Of a stretch of DNA of 64,000 nucleotides, positions 17,472 to 26,506 are shown in pieces; the first letter of the stretch is position 1, and each line of letters begins with the position of its first letter. The stretch is from DASZQL01 sp964391865 (GTDB taxonomy: Bacteria > Planctomycetota > Phycisphaerae > Phycisphaerales > UBA1924): the NCBI GenBank assembly GCA_964391865.1, contig CAYMNQ010000001.1:248001-312000 (forward strand), read 5' to 3'. The notes beneath the pieces are model-generated. The model had not been told where the DNA came from and searched no databases. It worked only from the letters and a program-made list of their open reading frames with translations. The position numbers were made by a program, and so were the translations under genes.

Positions 17472-17885
17472 GTCGATGCTCCGCGTTTGCTCAGATCGGT
17501 CAAATGTCCGGATGGTCCCTCGCGGGTTGGCACGTACTGTCTTCGTGCCAGCGGGCCTTGCCCCGAGATGGCACCTTGCGATCCGCTGACCAAGCCGCGC
17601 CTCGACTCCACCTACACACAGGCTGGGCGGGTGGCACCGCTTCGTTCGCAGGCACATGAAGTGTATGTCCAGGGGATGGGCCAAAGTTCATGTGTCCGTG
17701 ACCTTCCCCCGACATGCGTACCAGAGTCTATCTGAGAGTTGATGGTTGTTGGTGACGCGGCTTCTCGCAGGATCGCCTTGTCGAGTTCCGCTTCGGCCAG
17801 CAGCCGATCCTGCGTTACGCTGCGGGTCGTGTAGGATTCGTCAGAAGCGCGCGATCGCGCATGTCATTCCTTTTCTGGAGTCAGT
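17472..17885. other. Divergent intergenic region
   Basis: About 410 bp between divergent lipoprotein and patatin genes. No gene, RNA or repeat is recognised. The patatin gene is preceded by TCTGGAGTCAGT, a reasonable ribosome-binding site. Confidence 0.5.
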
Positions 17886-19133
17886 ATGCGCTTTGATCAT
17901 TTGCCAGCGGTTTGGTCGCGGTGTGTGGCTGTAGCGACGGCGGGCGTGGTGGCCCTCGCCGGTGGGTGCGGCGCACCAGGTCGGCCCGAACTGACCGATG
18001 AGCAGCTCCACGCCCGAGCCCTGGCGGATGCCCAAGAGACGCAACTGGCGTTTTTTCACGCCGTGGGCAAAGTGCTCGAACGCATCGATCGCGAAAGCGA
18101 ATCCGGCGGAACGCTGGACGTGCTGGCGCTCTCGGGCGGCGGAGACTTCGGCGCGTTCGGTGCCGGGTTCCTCGTAGGCTGGGGGCAGGTCTTCGAAGCG
18201 GAATATCGCAGGCCGGACTTTGACGTCGTCACCGGTGTGAGCACAGGAGCGTTGATCGCGCCGTTCGCGTTCCTGGGCACCGATGAGACCTGTATGCAGG
18301 TCGAAACCTTCTACCGCAATCCGCGTTCGGACTGGGTGCGTGATCGTGGGCTGCTGTTCTTCCTTCCGAGCAACCCATCGTTCATGGAGATCCCCGGTCT
18401 TGCGCGGGACGTGCGCGGCGCGGTTGACCAGGCGTTCATCGAGAAGATGGCAGCGGAGTCGCGCAAGGGCAAAGTGCTCGCGATCAGCGCAACGGATCTG
18501 GACCTGGGGCGGCAGAAGTTCTGGGATCTGGGCGAAGACGCCGAGGCCGCGGTTGATGCGCCCGGCGTCGAACAGGTGCATCGCAAGTTGCTCTCGTCGG
18601 CCGCGATTCCGGCAGTGTTTCCCCCGATCGAGATTGGCGAGAGCGTTTACGCCGATGGTGGAGTGACGGCGAACGTGCTTCTGCGATTGGACCCGCGCAA
18701 CCCGCACGCGATTCTTTCGCGGTGGCGTGCCGCTCATCCCGACAAACCGTTCCCGAAGACCCGTTTCTGGATCATCATCAACAACCAGCTCAACCAGACG
18801 CCCAAGAGTGTGCAGCTCAAGTGGCCGAAGATCGCCGGGCCAAGCCTTGCGACCGCGATCCGCTCGGCGACGGTCGCCGAGGTTCGTTGGCTCGCGGCTC
18901 AGGCAGACTTCACGAACGCGGCGTATGGGACGAACATCGAAGTGCGGGTGGTCGCAATCCCGGATGATTGGCGAGCGCCCGTCCCGGGCGAGTTCCAGCA
19001 GAAGACGATGGACTCGCTCGCGGTTCTCGGCCGCAAGCTCGGCTCCGACCCTAACTCTTGGAAGGTCTGGGCGTCGCCGACGGAGGTGCCCAAAGGCGCG
19101 CACGCGATGGACAACGGGTCCGATCTCCGGTGA
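17886..19133 (+). CDS. Patatin-like phospholipase lipoprotein
   Basis: 415 residues. Signal peptide with lipobox ALAGGC. The patatin core is complete: glycine-rich oxyanion loop SGGGDFGAFG (about residue 82), nucleophile elbow GVSTG (about residue 118) and the catalytic Asp in YADGGV (about residue 257). The fold predicts an acyl hydrolase (phospholipase A type) acting on membrane lipids in the periplasm. It converges with an ion-channel homologue, 80 bp apart. The start has TGGAG upstream. Confidence 0.88.
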   Translation: MRFDHLPAVWSRCVAVATAGVVALAGGCGAPGRPELTDEQLHARALADAQETQLAFFHAVGKVLERIDRESESGGTLDVLALSGGGDFGAFGAGFLVGWGQVFEAEYRRPDFDVVTGVSTGALIAPFAFLGTDETCMQVETFYRNPRSDWVRDRGLLFFLPSNPSFMEIPGLARDVRGAVDQAFIEKMAAESRKGKVLAISATDLDLGRQKFWDLGEDAEAAVDAPGVEQVHRKLLSSAAIPAVFPPIEIGESVYADGGVTANVLLRLDPRNPHAILSRWRAAHPDKPFPKTRFWIIINNQLNQTPKSVQLKWPKIAGPSLATAIRSATVAEVRWLAAQADFTNAAYGTNIEVRVVAIPDDWRAPVPGEFQQKTMDSLAVLGRKLGSDPNSWKVWASPTEVPKGAHAMDNGSDLR

Positions 19134-19213
19134 TACAGAGCGCTCAACCGGCTTCTCTCAGCGGTGGCAGCGCTTCAGAATCTGGATTCTGTCGACCGGG
19201 GAGCAGCCCGTGC

Positions 19214-20320
19214 TCAGACATTCAGCGCAATCAGCGAGATCGTCGCGTTCAGGCCCAGGTAACAGAGCGGAAACAACCACCGGCAGCGGCGATCGAGATG
19301 ATCCGCCGCTGCCTCGCGACCCTGCTTGCCCAGACCGCCGGCGACCAGATTCAAGACGACCGTCGCGCACATTGTGAGGAAGCTCACGTTGAGAAACGCG
19401 TGCATGAGCGTGAAGTAAGCGATTCGAGGCATGTGGTCGCTCATGACGATCTGGTAGGCGACTCCCGTGAGAATGCCGATGAAGGACACACTCAGACGGT
19501 CGCCGGGCGAGGATGGATCCATCCAGAAGACGGTGAACGAGAGGAAGACGATGATCATCAACGGGAACACGATGAGCCGAACAATGTAAAGAGGTTCGCG
19601 TTGCACCTCGACGGTGATCGCGAAAGAGGACGACACGCCCCGCGTTCCGGCGTAGCGCGCTGCCCGATCCCGGACGTTCAAGTTGATCGCGGTGAGTTTC
19701 CACTGAGGTACTTCGACAGGCTGGCTGCTAGCGACGGAGGAGTCGGCTTCTGCAACGGCAAAGACGACCTCCTCGCGATCAAACCCAAGAACCTCGAAAA
19801 CGGCTTCGAGCCGGTGCGCGTCGACGGGAAATCGCCGCATGTTCAAGTCTGATTCCGCGGCGGCGTTGAGCGAGACGATGAGCGTGGAAGTCCCGTCCGG
19901 CCTGATGCGCAGCATCACTCCGTTGGTCTGAAACAGTCCGGATTCATTGACGAGGAATACCTGAGGGTACCACCCGGTAGAGAGTTCATCGAACTGGTAC
20001 GCACCTTGGAACACCTTTTCGCCCGCACCTTCGGCCACTGGATCGAACGCCTGGCGTGGATCGCGCCACTGAAGCGTCAGCACGCCGGTGAACTCGAACG
20101 TTTCCGTTTCGTCATTGATCTCGTTGATGTTGTGTAGATCAAACCGGGTCTGGATCACCACGGGTCCATCGTCAATCGGCGGTCCGAGAAGTTGAGACTG
20201 CGAGAGCGTTGGAGCCGCCGGGGTGTCGCCTGCTCCGATCTGTGGTGGCATCGTCCACCCGGACGCGCAGCAGCTGAGTAGAGCGAAGCAGACAAGGACG
20301 ATGTGGCACGCACGTCTCAT
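19214..20320 (-). CDS. Pentameric ligand-gated ion channel (Cys-loop-superfamily homologue)
   Basis: 368 residues from the ATG at 20320, with AAGGAAG upstream. Signal peptide, then an extracellular beta-sandwich (VVIQTRFDLHNINEINDETE, then FEFTGVLTLQWRDPR, with the conserved W-x-D/DPR region). Four membrane helices follow: M1 (RLIVFPLMIIVFLSFTVFW), M2 (SVSFIGILTGVAYQIVM), M3 (AYFTLMHAFLNVSF...) and M4 (RWLFPLCYLGLNATISL). As in bacterial GLIC/ELIC, the two cysteines of the animal Cys-loop are missing. Ligand and ion selectivity are unknown. Confidence 0.88.
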   Translation of the reverse strand: MRRACHIVLVCFALLSCCASGWTMPPQIGAGDTPAAPTLSQSQLLGPPIDDGPVVIQTRFDLHNINEINDETETFEFTGVLTLQWRDPRQAFDPVAEGAGEKVFQGAYQFDELSTGWYPQVFLVNESGLFQTNGVMLRIRPDGTSTLIVSLNAAAESDLNMRRFPVDAHRLEAVFEVLGFDREEVVFAVAEADSSVASSQPVEVPQWKLTAINLNVRDRAARYAGTRGVSSSFAITVEVQREPLYIVRLIVFPLMIIVFLSFTVFWMDPSSPGDRLSVSFIGILTGVAYQIVMSDHMPRIAYFTLMHAFLNVSFLTMCATVVLNLVAGGLGKQGREAAADHLDRRCRWLFPLCYLGLNATISLIALNV

Positions 20321-20686
20321 TGCTTCCTTCTTAGGTGCATCGCCGTCCTGCGGTCGCAGCGAGCTGGCGCGAGAGATCAACCAAGGGTGAGGGCGTGCTC
20401 AGCGCTGCGGCCTCCTGCATCCGAAACACCGGAACCATCAAGCGACCGCCTGAGCACATGAAGCGGCGAGCGCCGCCGGGGGCATTTGTCTGCCCGAGGC
20501 GCGGTGAGGCCGCTCTGGGTTGTCTTCCGACTCTATGCACAACCTTCCCTCCGGTGCACCGAGGTCCATCCGCCGTCAGGGCCGGGCTCCCGCATCTAAC
20601 GCCATCCACCAGAGTCAGCAGCGGGAGTTGACGCCCTTGGAACAACTCTCAGTAAACCGTGGTTGAACACGAGCGTCAAGAGCGGA
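20321..20686. other. Non-coding stretch upstream of the channel gene
   Basis: About 365 bp with no convincing gene. It holds the promoter region of the minus-strand channel gene; no clear boxes were recognised. Confidence 0.4.
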
Positions 20687-20977
20687 TCAGAGATTTTCGA
20701 GCTGCTCCGCCGCGAGGCGGGTCCAGCCGTCGATTGCCGACTCGGCGTCCGCGAGCGTGGAGAAGTTCGTCAGTTGGAACTGACTTCCACTTCCGGCCTG
20801 AATGACCGCAGCGATTTGTTCTTCGGTCGCAGAATCGATGACTTCGGCTTCCATCGCCGCGCCCCGAGTCCCTGCACCTACGGCACGGATGACCGGATGA
20901 ACCTTCTTCCACCATGTCGAAGCCGTAACATCCGGGAGGGCCAGCCTGACGCTTCCAACGCCCAATCCAGGGTGCAT
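20687..20977 (-). pseudogene. 3' fragment of a DUF3313-like lipoprotein gene
   Basis: 96 residues ending normally. The segment TRGAAMEAEVIDSATEEQIA, then a long gap and ESAIDGWTRLAAEQLENL, matches the C-terminal pattern of DUF3313-type lipoproteins (E-x-E-(I/V)-x-D-S-x-T ... W-A-x-x-L). The expected signal peptide and first half are absent. The sequence upstream turns into unrelated and IS-derived DNA, so the gene appears truncated. Confidence 0.45.
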
Positions 20978-21216
20978 TTCCGCAGCGCCGTGATCTCCTC
21001 TTCACTCCGCTTGCCCTTCGCGGGCGGGGGCGGCGCGGCCAGTTCGTGGCTTAGCCCGCCGCGGAGCGTGAGCAGCCAATCGCCGAAGCACTTGACGCCC
21101 ATGTTCACTCCTTCGTGCGTGGCCCACAGTGCGTCGGAGTGGTGCTTGGCGTGCTCACACGCGTTCACTGATGCTTCTCCCGCCGCAACAACCGGCCGTA
21201 GGCGGAGCGTGTACCC

Positions 21217-21570
21217 TCGCCGCACGAGTCGAGGCTCGTGCAGGGCCTGTTCGACTTCATACTCACGCTCGACGCCCTCCCGCGGATCATCGGCGACAAG
21301 GCCTACGACTGCGACGCGCTGGACGACGAACTCGATGATGAGTGCATCGAAATGATCGCGCCGCACCGCAAGAACCGCAAGCCAGAGAACGTCACGCAGG
21401 ACGGCCGATCGCTGCGCCGGTTCAAACGCCGCTGGACCGTCGAGCGCACCATCAGCTGGTTCCAGAACTTCCGCCGAATGTGCATCCGCTATGAAAAGTC
21501 CGCCATGCTCTTCCAGGGCTTCCTCCACCTCGGCTGCTCAATCATCCTTCTCAAACAGGTTTATGGATAG
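21217..21570 (+). pseudogene. 5'-truncated IS5-family transposase
   Basis: The frame encodes the C-terminal part of an IS5-type DDE transposase: SPHESRLV, IIGDKAYDCDALDDEL (second catalytic Asp region), MIAPHRKNRK, TQDGRSLRR, RRWTVERTISWFQNFRR (catalytic Glu in VER) and the terminal GFLHLGCSIILL. The N-terminal half and first Asp are missing; an in-frame stop precedes residue 1 of the fragment. The remnant ends about 10 bp before the third tRNA-Pro 3'-end echo. Confidence 0.85.
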
Positions 21571-21576
21571 CCTCTA

Positions 21577-21642
21577 CTATCACCCCGATTGTCTTCGAGA
21601 TGAAGCTCTTCAACGAGCGCGCTGAAGGGCTTTCTCGTTGTA
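21577..21642 (+). repeat. Second degraded copy of the tRNA-Pro 3' end plus terminator
   Basis: TATCACCCCGA matches the tRNA-Pro 3' terminus (GTCACCCCGA), followed by TTGT, TTC, AGATGAAG and a weakened hairpin ending GAAGGGCTTTCTCGTT, identical at its end to the copy near 16020-16037. It probably marks the right boundary of the island region. Confidence 0.5.
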
Positions 21643-21844
21643 ATCACGGCAGTTTCGCCGTCCAGCCGGCAGTTCAAACAGACGATCTCGAGGCTGCTGC
21701 GCTGGTCGAGTAGTCGACCGATACCAACTGGCCGCGAAGGATTTGCGAGAATTCAAACGCTTTGCGCGCCGACTCTGCGGCGAGGGTCTTGGGCCACGCG
21801 ATCAACTCCTGGAACTCCATTGCGTGCGACGGCGACCGCGTTGC

Positions 21845-22969
21845 TCAATACGCGAAGTTTGCCCACGCAGACGAGGAAGTAAACGCCGCGCCGGGGTTGG
21901 ACAGGATGACGCCGTAGTCGGAACTCGCGTTGAACATGTAGTTGCCGGCGGAGTTGCCGCGGGCGCGGTTGCGGACGGCGAGGTTCGCGGCGGTGCTGAC
22001 GTTCAATCCGTTGAGCCCGTTGTAGGTCAGCAGGTTTCCGTCGATGTTGTTGCCGGCGCCGCTCGCGACGTAGATGCCGCTGCCGGTGTTCTCGTGCATG
22101 GTCGAGCGTTCCACGGAGTTGGCGTTGCCGCTGATGAGCACGCCGTTGCTTGAGTTGGACGTCGCGGTGCACTCGACGACCGCGTTGGCTTCGGTGAGAA
22201 GGAAGCCGTACTGATTGTTGCGGGAGTTGCAGCGCGTCAGCCGGCAGCGAGCGGTGGCGACGAAACCCGCGCCGATGCTGTCGAACGCGGTGCAGTCCGT
22301 GAGCACGGCGGATTCCTGCGCTGTGAATCCTTGCGTCGAGCTGCCGTTGGCCGTGCAATTCGTCAGGACCGCCGCCCCGGCGATGTCGAACCCGATGCCG
22401 CAGGTGATCGCGGTGCAATTGCTGAGCGTGGCGCTCTCGAACACATCGAACCCGATGCTGCAGCCGGTCACGGCGCAGCTCTCAACCACGGCGCCGCGGC
22501 CAGCCTGGATTCCCTGGTTGTCGTTGCTGTCAGCGGTGAGATTCTGAAGGCGAACGCCGATGGCTTCGTAGGCGTTGATGCCCACGTTGAAGTCTCTGAT
22601 GATTCCGTCGCGCACGGCGTTGCTGTCGGAATTGACCCGGACACCGATGAGGGAACCGGCGACACCCTGGAGCGTGAACCCGTTGAGGTCGAGCGTCACG
22701 CCCGAGCTGGCGACGTAGATGCACGTTTTGCCCGCGACGCCGGTGATGTTGCCGGTGAGGTAGTACGAGCCGGGCTGGGAGATTCGGAACTGATTCCCAG
22801 AGTCGCCCGGCGCGCTGAGCTGGCTGAGCGGGATCCGCGGCTCGATTTCTGAGAGCGGCTTCATGGTCGGCGTGATCGGCCCTGGCGGCGGGGTGAGGGT
22901 GCCCGCCGTGACGACGGCGACCAGCGCGAGCAGCGAGACACCGGCGGACATGAACTGTTGGGAACGCAT
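21845..22969 (-). CDS. Secreted right-handed parallel beta-helix protein
   Basis: 374 residues from the ATG at 22969 (GGAG at good spacing). Signal peptide to about residue 25. Residues ~80-360 consist of short repeats (L-x-N-C-T-A, V-x-x-C-x-V-T-G-C, G-I-x-x-x) typical of PbH1/NosD-like beta-helices. The SQPGSYYLTGNI and VTLDLNGFTLQG lines match the entry segments of planctomycete beta-helix proteins. Beta-helices often bind or cleave polysaccharides. No catalytic residues could be assigned. Confidence 0.85.
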   Translation of the reverse strand: MRSQQFMSAGVSLLALVAVVTAGTLTPPPGPITPTMKPLSEIEPRIPLSQLSAPGDSGNQFRISQPGSYYLTGNITGVAGKTCIYVASSGVTLDLNGFTLQGVAGSLIGVRVNSDSNAVRDGIIRDFNVGINAYEAIGVRLQNLTADSNDNQGIQAGRGAVVESCAVTGCSIGFDVFESATLSNCTAITCGIGFDIAGAAVLTNCTANGSSTQGFTAQESAVLTDCTAFDSIGAGFVATARCRLTRCNSRNNQYGFLLTEANAVVECTATSNSSNGVLISGNANSVERSTMHENTGSGIYVASGAGNNIDGNLLTYNGLNGLNVSTAANLAVRNRARGNSAGNYMFNASSDYGVILSNPGAAFTSSSAWANFAY

Positions 22970-23311
22970 GGAAGACTCCTCGGACTCACTCGTGGCCATT
23001 CTGTGTCAGTGATCGCGGCCCCCCGGCACGAAAGCCGCGACCGTTTCAGACTACACCACCGAACCGGGGCGGGGTCGAAAGGACTGGAGAAATCGCGGCA
23101 GATTTCCCAGTTTGAGCAGGTCACGGCGGCGAATTTGGAGACGGGATTTCGATCCGGTCCGATCACGAGTGGGGCGGTCGAGTGGGGCTGAGTTCGCGGG
23201 ATTCGCAACGTCGGGGTGGGTATGCTGGTTGACATGTGACTCGGCGCGGATTCGGCGGCGGTTCGCCGGCTTGGGCGCGCTCGGGTTTGATCATCCACGG
23301 AGTTCACCACG
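22970..23311. other. Divergent intergenic region
   Basis: About 340 bp between the beta-helix gene and the S9 peptidase gene. No repeat, RNA gene or clear promoter pair was recognised. Confidence 0.4.
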
Positions 23312-25330
23312 ATGAATCGGCTCTTGGCTTCGCGCGCGTCGTTGTTGCTTCGATCCACGGTTCTGATCGCCGGGTTGGCGGCGGCGGGTGCGCCGGTGTT
23401 CGGCGCCGAGCCGCAGTCGTCGGCGGCGGCGACGGCCGCGGCGCAGCGGGCGCTGCTCGAGAAGTTCCTGAACATCCGCGCTCCGTCGGCGCCGCGCTTC
23501 GCCGCGGACGGCTCGTTCTTCGTGATGGACCGCCCGCAGGGTGTGATTCAACTCTTCCGCATCGAGGGCACCGGGTCGGAACTCGTGGCGAAGACCGACT
23601 CGAAGAAGACGCAGCTCACGTCGTTCAAGGACGGGCTGTCGGGCTACACGCTCTCGCCCGACGGGAAACGGATGCTGGTGTCGTTCGCGGCGGGCGGGAA
23701 CGAGAACACGCAGGTCTCGATGCTCGACTGGAGCGCGAACGGCGGGAAAGGTGAGATCACCCCGGTGCTGGCGAACCCGAAGGTGCAGCACGGCATCAAC
23801 CACTGGCTCTACGACAGCAGCGGCTTCGTCTACACCGCGAACGATGAGAGCCCGAGTGATTTTTATATATACCGCTACGACTTCACGAGCGACGGCAAGG
23901 GCAAGACCACCAAGCTGCTGGGCAAGGAGGGCACATGGAGTGTGTCGGACAGCACCATCAGCGCCTCGCGCTACCTCATCGGGAACTACCGCTCGATCTC
24001 CGATTCGTCGATCTTCGAGCTTGACCCCGCGACCGGCGCGATGAGCGAACTGACGATCAAGCCGAGCGACGGCTCGACTTCGGCGAACGAGATCGTCGGC
24101 TACATGCCGGGCGAGAAGGCGGCGCTGCTCATCAGTGACGTGGACGAGGGCAAGCCCAAGCTGCACCTGCGCGACTTGTCGACCGGGCAGGTGACGCGGC
24201 CCATCTCGTCGATCGATCAGTACGAAGTCGACGGCGCGGGGATGAATGACGAACGCACGCTCCTGTACGTCGTGACAAACGAAGATGGCTACGGCACGCT
24301 GCATCTCTACAGGCTCCCCGGCTTCGAGGAAGTCACGCTGCCGGCGATCGACAAGGGCATCGTGGGCGTGCGTGATCTCGACGGCGACCGGCTGATCTAC
24401 GGTCTTTCGAACGCGCGGACTCCGGGCGTGACGTATCTGTGGACGGTGCCGGCGGCGGGCGCGAAGGCGGCCGAGCCGCGGCAGCTCACGTTCGCCGACA
24501 ACCAGGGCATTGCGATGGAGAAGTTCACGCTGCCCGAGTTGGTCAAGTACAAGGCGTTTGATGGAGTTGAAATCTCCGCGTTCGTGTACTTCCCGACCGG
24601 CTACGACAAGAAGAAGCCGATCCCGTTCGTCTTGAACTATCACGGCGGTCCGGAGGGGCAGAGCCGGCCGGGGTACAGCAGCAACATCCAGTTCCTGCTG
24701 AGCCAGGGCTTCGGCGTGATGCAGCCGAACGTGCGCGGGTCGACGGGGTACGGTCGTGCGTTCCACATGATGGACAACTACAAGAAGCGGTGGGACAGCG
24801 TGCGTGACGGCGTGGACGCCGCCGAGTGGCTCGTGAAGCAGGGGTACTCGGCGCCGGGCAAGATGGCGGCGTACGGCGGGAGCTACGGCGGGTATATGTC
24901 GGTGGCGACGGTCGTCGAGGACCAGATGCGCGTCGACGCGGGCAAGCGGAAGGACCGGCTCTTCGGCGCGGCGGTCAACATCGTCGGCATCGTGAACATG
25001 AAGACGTTTCTTGAGCAGACCAGCGGCTACCGTCGCAAGTTGCGCGAGGTCGAGTACGGCCCGCTGACCGACCCGGACTTCCTGATGGAAGCGTCGACCA
25101 TCAACAAGATGGACAAGATCAACCTGCCGATGTTCATCGCGCACGGGCTCAACGATCCGCGCGTGCCGGTGGGCGAGGCGATGCAGCTCGCCGTCGGGCT
25201 GAAGAAGAAGGGTCTCGACCCGGTCGAGTGCTACTTCCCGGACGAGGGGCACGGCTTCGCGAAGGTGGAGAACCAGCTTGTCTTCGGCGAGCGGATGGTG
25301 AAGTTCCTCAAGGAAACCATCGGTCGGTGA
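23312..25330 (+). CDS. Secreted S9-family prolyl oligopeptidase
   Basis: 672 residues. Signal peptide to about residue 31. Residues ~45-410 form a beta-propeller with PD40-like blades. The C-terminal alpha/beta hydrolase has the S9 triad: Ser in GGSYGGYMS (about residue 527), Asp in HGLNDPRVP (about 615) and His in DEGHGF (about 647). These enzymes cleave short peptides, often after proline or as dipeptidyl/acylaminoacyl peptidases. It is likely periplasmic or extracellular. A clear terminator lies 37 bp after the stop. Confidence 0.93.
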   Translation: MNRLLASRASLLLRSTVLIAGLAAAGAPVFGAEPQSSAAATAAAQRALLEKFLNIRAPSAPRFAADGSFFVMDRPQGVIQLFRIEGTGSELVAKTDSKKTQLTSFKDGLSGYTLSPDGKRMLVSFAAGGNENTQVSMLDWSANGGKGEITPVLANPKVQHGINHWLYDSSGFVYTANDESPSDFYIYRYDFTSDGKGKTTKLLGKEGTWSVSDSTISASRYLIGNYRSISDSSIFELDPATGAMSELTIKPSDGSTSANEIVGYMPGEKAALLISDVDEGKPKLHLRDLSTGQVTRPISSIDQYEVDGAGMNDERTLLYVVTNEDGYGTLHLYRLPGFEEVTLPAIDKGIVGVRDLDGDRLIYGLSNARTPGVTYLWTVPAAGAKAAEPRQLTFADNQGIAMEKFTLPELVKYKAFDGVEISAFVYFPTGYDKKKPIPFVLNYHGGPEGQSRPGYSSNIQFLLSQGFGVMQPNVRGSTGYGRAFHMMDNYKKRWDSVRDGVDAAEWLVKQGYSAPGKMAAYGGSYGGYMSVATVVEDQMRVDAGKRKDRLFGAAVNIVGIVNMKTFLEQTSGYRRKLREVEYGPLTDPDFLMEASTINKMDKINLPMFIAHGLNDPRVPVGEAMQLAVGLKKKGLDPVECYFPDEGHGFAKVENQLVFGERMVKFLKETIGR

Positions 25331-26099
25331 GGGCGGGGTGAAGCGGATCAGTGATGGATTGAATCGCGGCTCCGCCCTGATCGGCGGGGCCGTTTTTCTG
25401 CGCGCCGGGCTTCTCTTCGGTGAGTGGCAGATTCACCGCGGAGGCGCGGAGAGCGCGGAGTTTGGAAGAAGCGATGGGAGCTGGTGTGGGTGTGATGCGC
25501 GGCTGGGTCGGCTGCGCGGGTTCATCGTGCGTGGTGATAGTTGGCGATGACTGGCTCGTCGAGGGGTGGTGGTGAGGCTGCGCGCCGCGGGTTCTCCCGC
25601 GCCCCTCTCCCCCTCCTTCCCCCTGAGGGGGAGGGGGTGCGCTGGCCGCGTGCGGCTGGGGTGGGTGATCGGGCTTCGATTCTCGGAGGATGGTGGCGGC
25701 GGCTTTTCGGCGGGATTCGTCGCTGGTCGCGGTGGTGAGGAGCGCGACGGTTGCGTCGAGGGCGGCGGCGCGCTGGTCGATGGCGATGCGCTTGGTGCGC
25801 TCGCGGGCGATGAACTCGAGTTCGTCGAGCGCACGCTGCGTGGCGGGGAGGCGGAGCCAGGCGGCGAGGTCGCGGCCGCGGATCTTGTGCGAGAGGAGCA
25901 GGTCGGGGAGCGTGACCTGCGGGTCGAGGAACTGGATGAGGAAGCGGTTGAACTCGCGCGGGTTGGCGTCGGGGTCGGGGAGGGGCGCGGGTTGTTCGAT
26001 GGACGGCGCTGCAGTGGAGTTGGTGCTGATGGTAGAAGGCACTGCAGTCGCGGAGCCGCCTGCAGTGGCACATACGTTGACGATCGAGTTGTTGGACAT
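25308..26099 (-). CDS. Hypothetical protein with an inserted palindromic repeat
   Basis: 263 residues from the ATG at 26099 (G-rich ribosome-binding site upstream). Residues ~35-135 are a helical, charged domain (ANPREFNRFLIQFLDPQVTL, then RDLAAWLRLPATQRALDELE) of unknown family. The following part is low-complexity and rich in P, Q, T and H. It includes a stretch (PPPPQGEGGGEGRG) encoded by the palindromic repeat at 25601-25641. The 3' end overlaps the convergent S9 peptidase gene by 23 bp and spans its terminator, so the C-terminal part may be non-functional. Function unknown. Confidence 0.5.
   Translation of the reverse strand: MSNNSIVNVCATAGGSATAVPSTISTNSTAAPSIEQPAPLPDPDANPREFNRFLIQFLDPQVTLPDLLLSHKIRGRDLAAWLRLPATQRALDELEFIARERTKRIAIDQRAAALDATVALLTTATSDESRRKAAATILRESKPDHPPQPHAASAPPPPQGEGGGEGRGRTRGAQPHHHPSTSQSSPTITTHDEPAQPTQPRITPTPAPIASSKLRALRASAVNLPLTEEKPGAQKNGPADQGGAAIQSITDPLHPALTDRWFP
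25367..25397 (+). terminator. Intrinsic terminator of the S9 peptidase gene
   Basis: CGGCTCCGCC pairs with GGCGGGGCCG (10 bp, one G-T) around a 6-nt loop, followed by TTTTT. It lies within the convergent minus-strand ORF. Confidence 0.8.
25601..25641. repeat. Palindromic dispersed repeat, copy 1
   Basis: Contains the core CCCCCTGAGGGGGAGGGGGT flanked by C-rich sequence. The same core occurs inside putA at 39442-39486. Both copies lie within reading frames and encode low-complexity P/S/G residues. Confidence 0.8.
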
Positions 26100-26506
26100 G
26101 TGTGGTGTTCCCCCTGGTTCCCGGCAGCGCGGCGTGGAAGCCGCCGCGCTGATTGGTGGAGTGTTCACGATGAACCGGGCGCGGGCAAGCGCGGCGCGGG
26201 GATTTGTGCGCAGGTCACTGATTTTGCGCGCGCCGGGTGGACATGCGCGCGTTGTGGGTGGTTGCCTGTACCCCTTCGGGGTGCGTCGCGCTTGGGGGAT
26301 CGCTTCCGGGGGTCTGCGCGGCTGCGCCGCTTCGACCCCCGGCAACGGGCCGCCAGCCCTTTGGGCTGGAAGGCGGAAGGTGGAAGTCGGAAGTGCGGAA
26401 GTGCGGAAGTGCGGAAGGCGGAGGGCGGAAGGGCGGAGGTGTGGAAGGTGGAGGGCGGAAGCGCGGAAGGGCGGAAGGGCGAGGGCTCAGTGCTCCGCGT
26501 GGTTAT
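26100..26506. other. Low-complexity intergenic region with purine-rich tandem repeat
   Basis: 400 bp without a supported gene. It contains two small hairpins (for example CCCCTTCGGGG near 26272-26282) and a GGAAG-rich tandem array listed separately. Confidence 0.6.
26364..26490. repeat. Degenerate purine-rich tandem repeat (GCGGAAG-type)
   Basis: About 120 bp of imperfect units GCGGAAG(T/G), GTGGAAG and GCGGAGG, almost free of T on the plus strand. It lies downstream of the minus-strand membrane gene that ends at 26507. Confidence 0.8.

Noticed and set aside
20878..21528. 216-codon minus-strand frame opposite the IS5 remnant
   Set aside because: Most of it is the antisense of the transposase fragment. 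The middle part looks protein-like but no family or start site could be supported.
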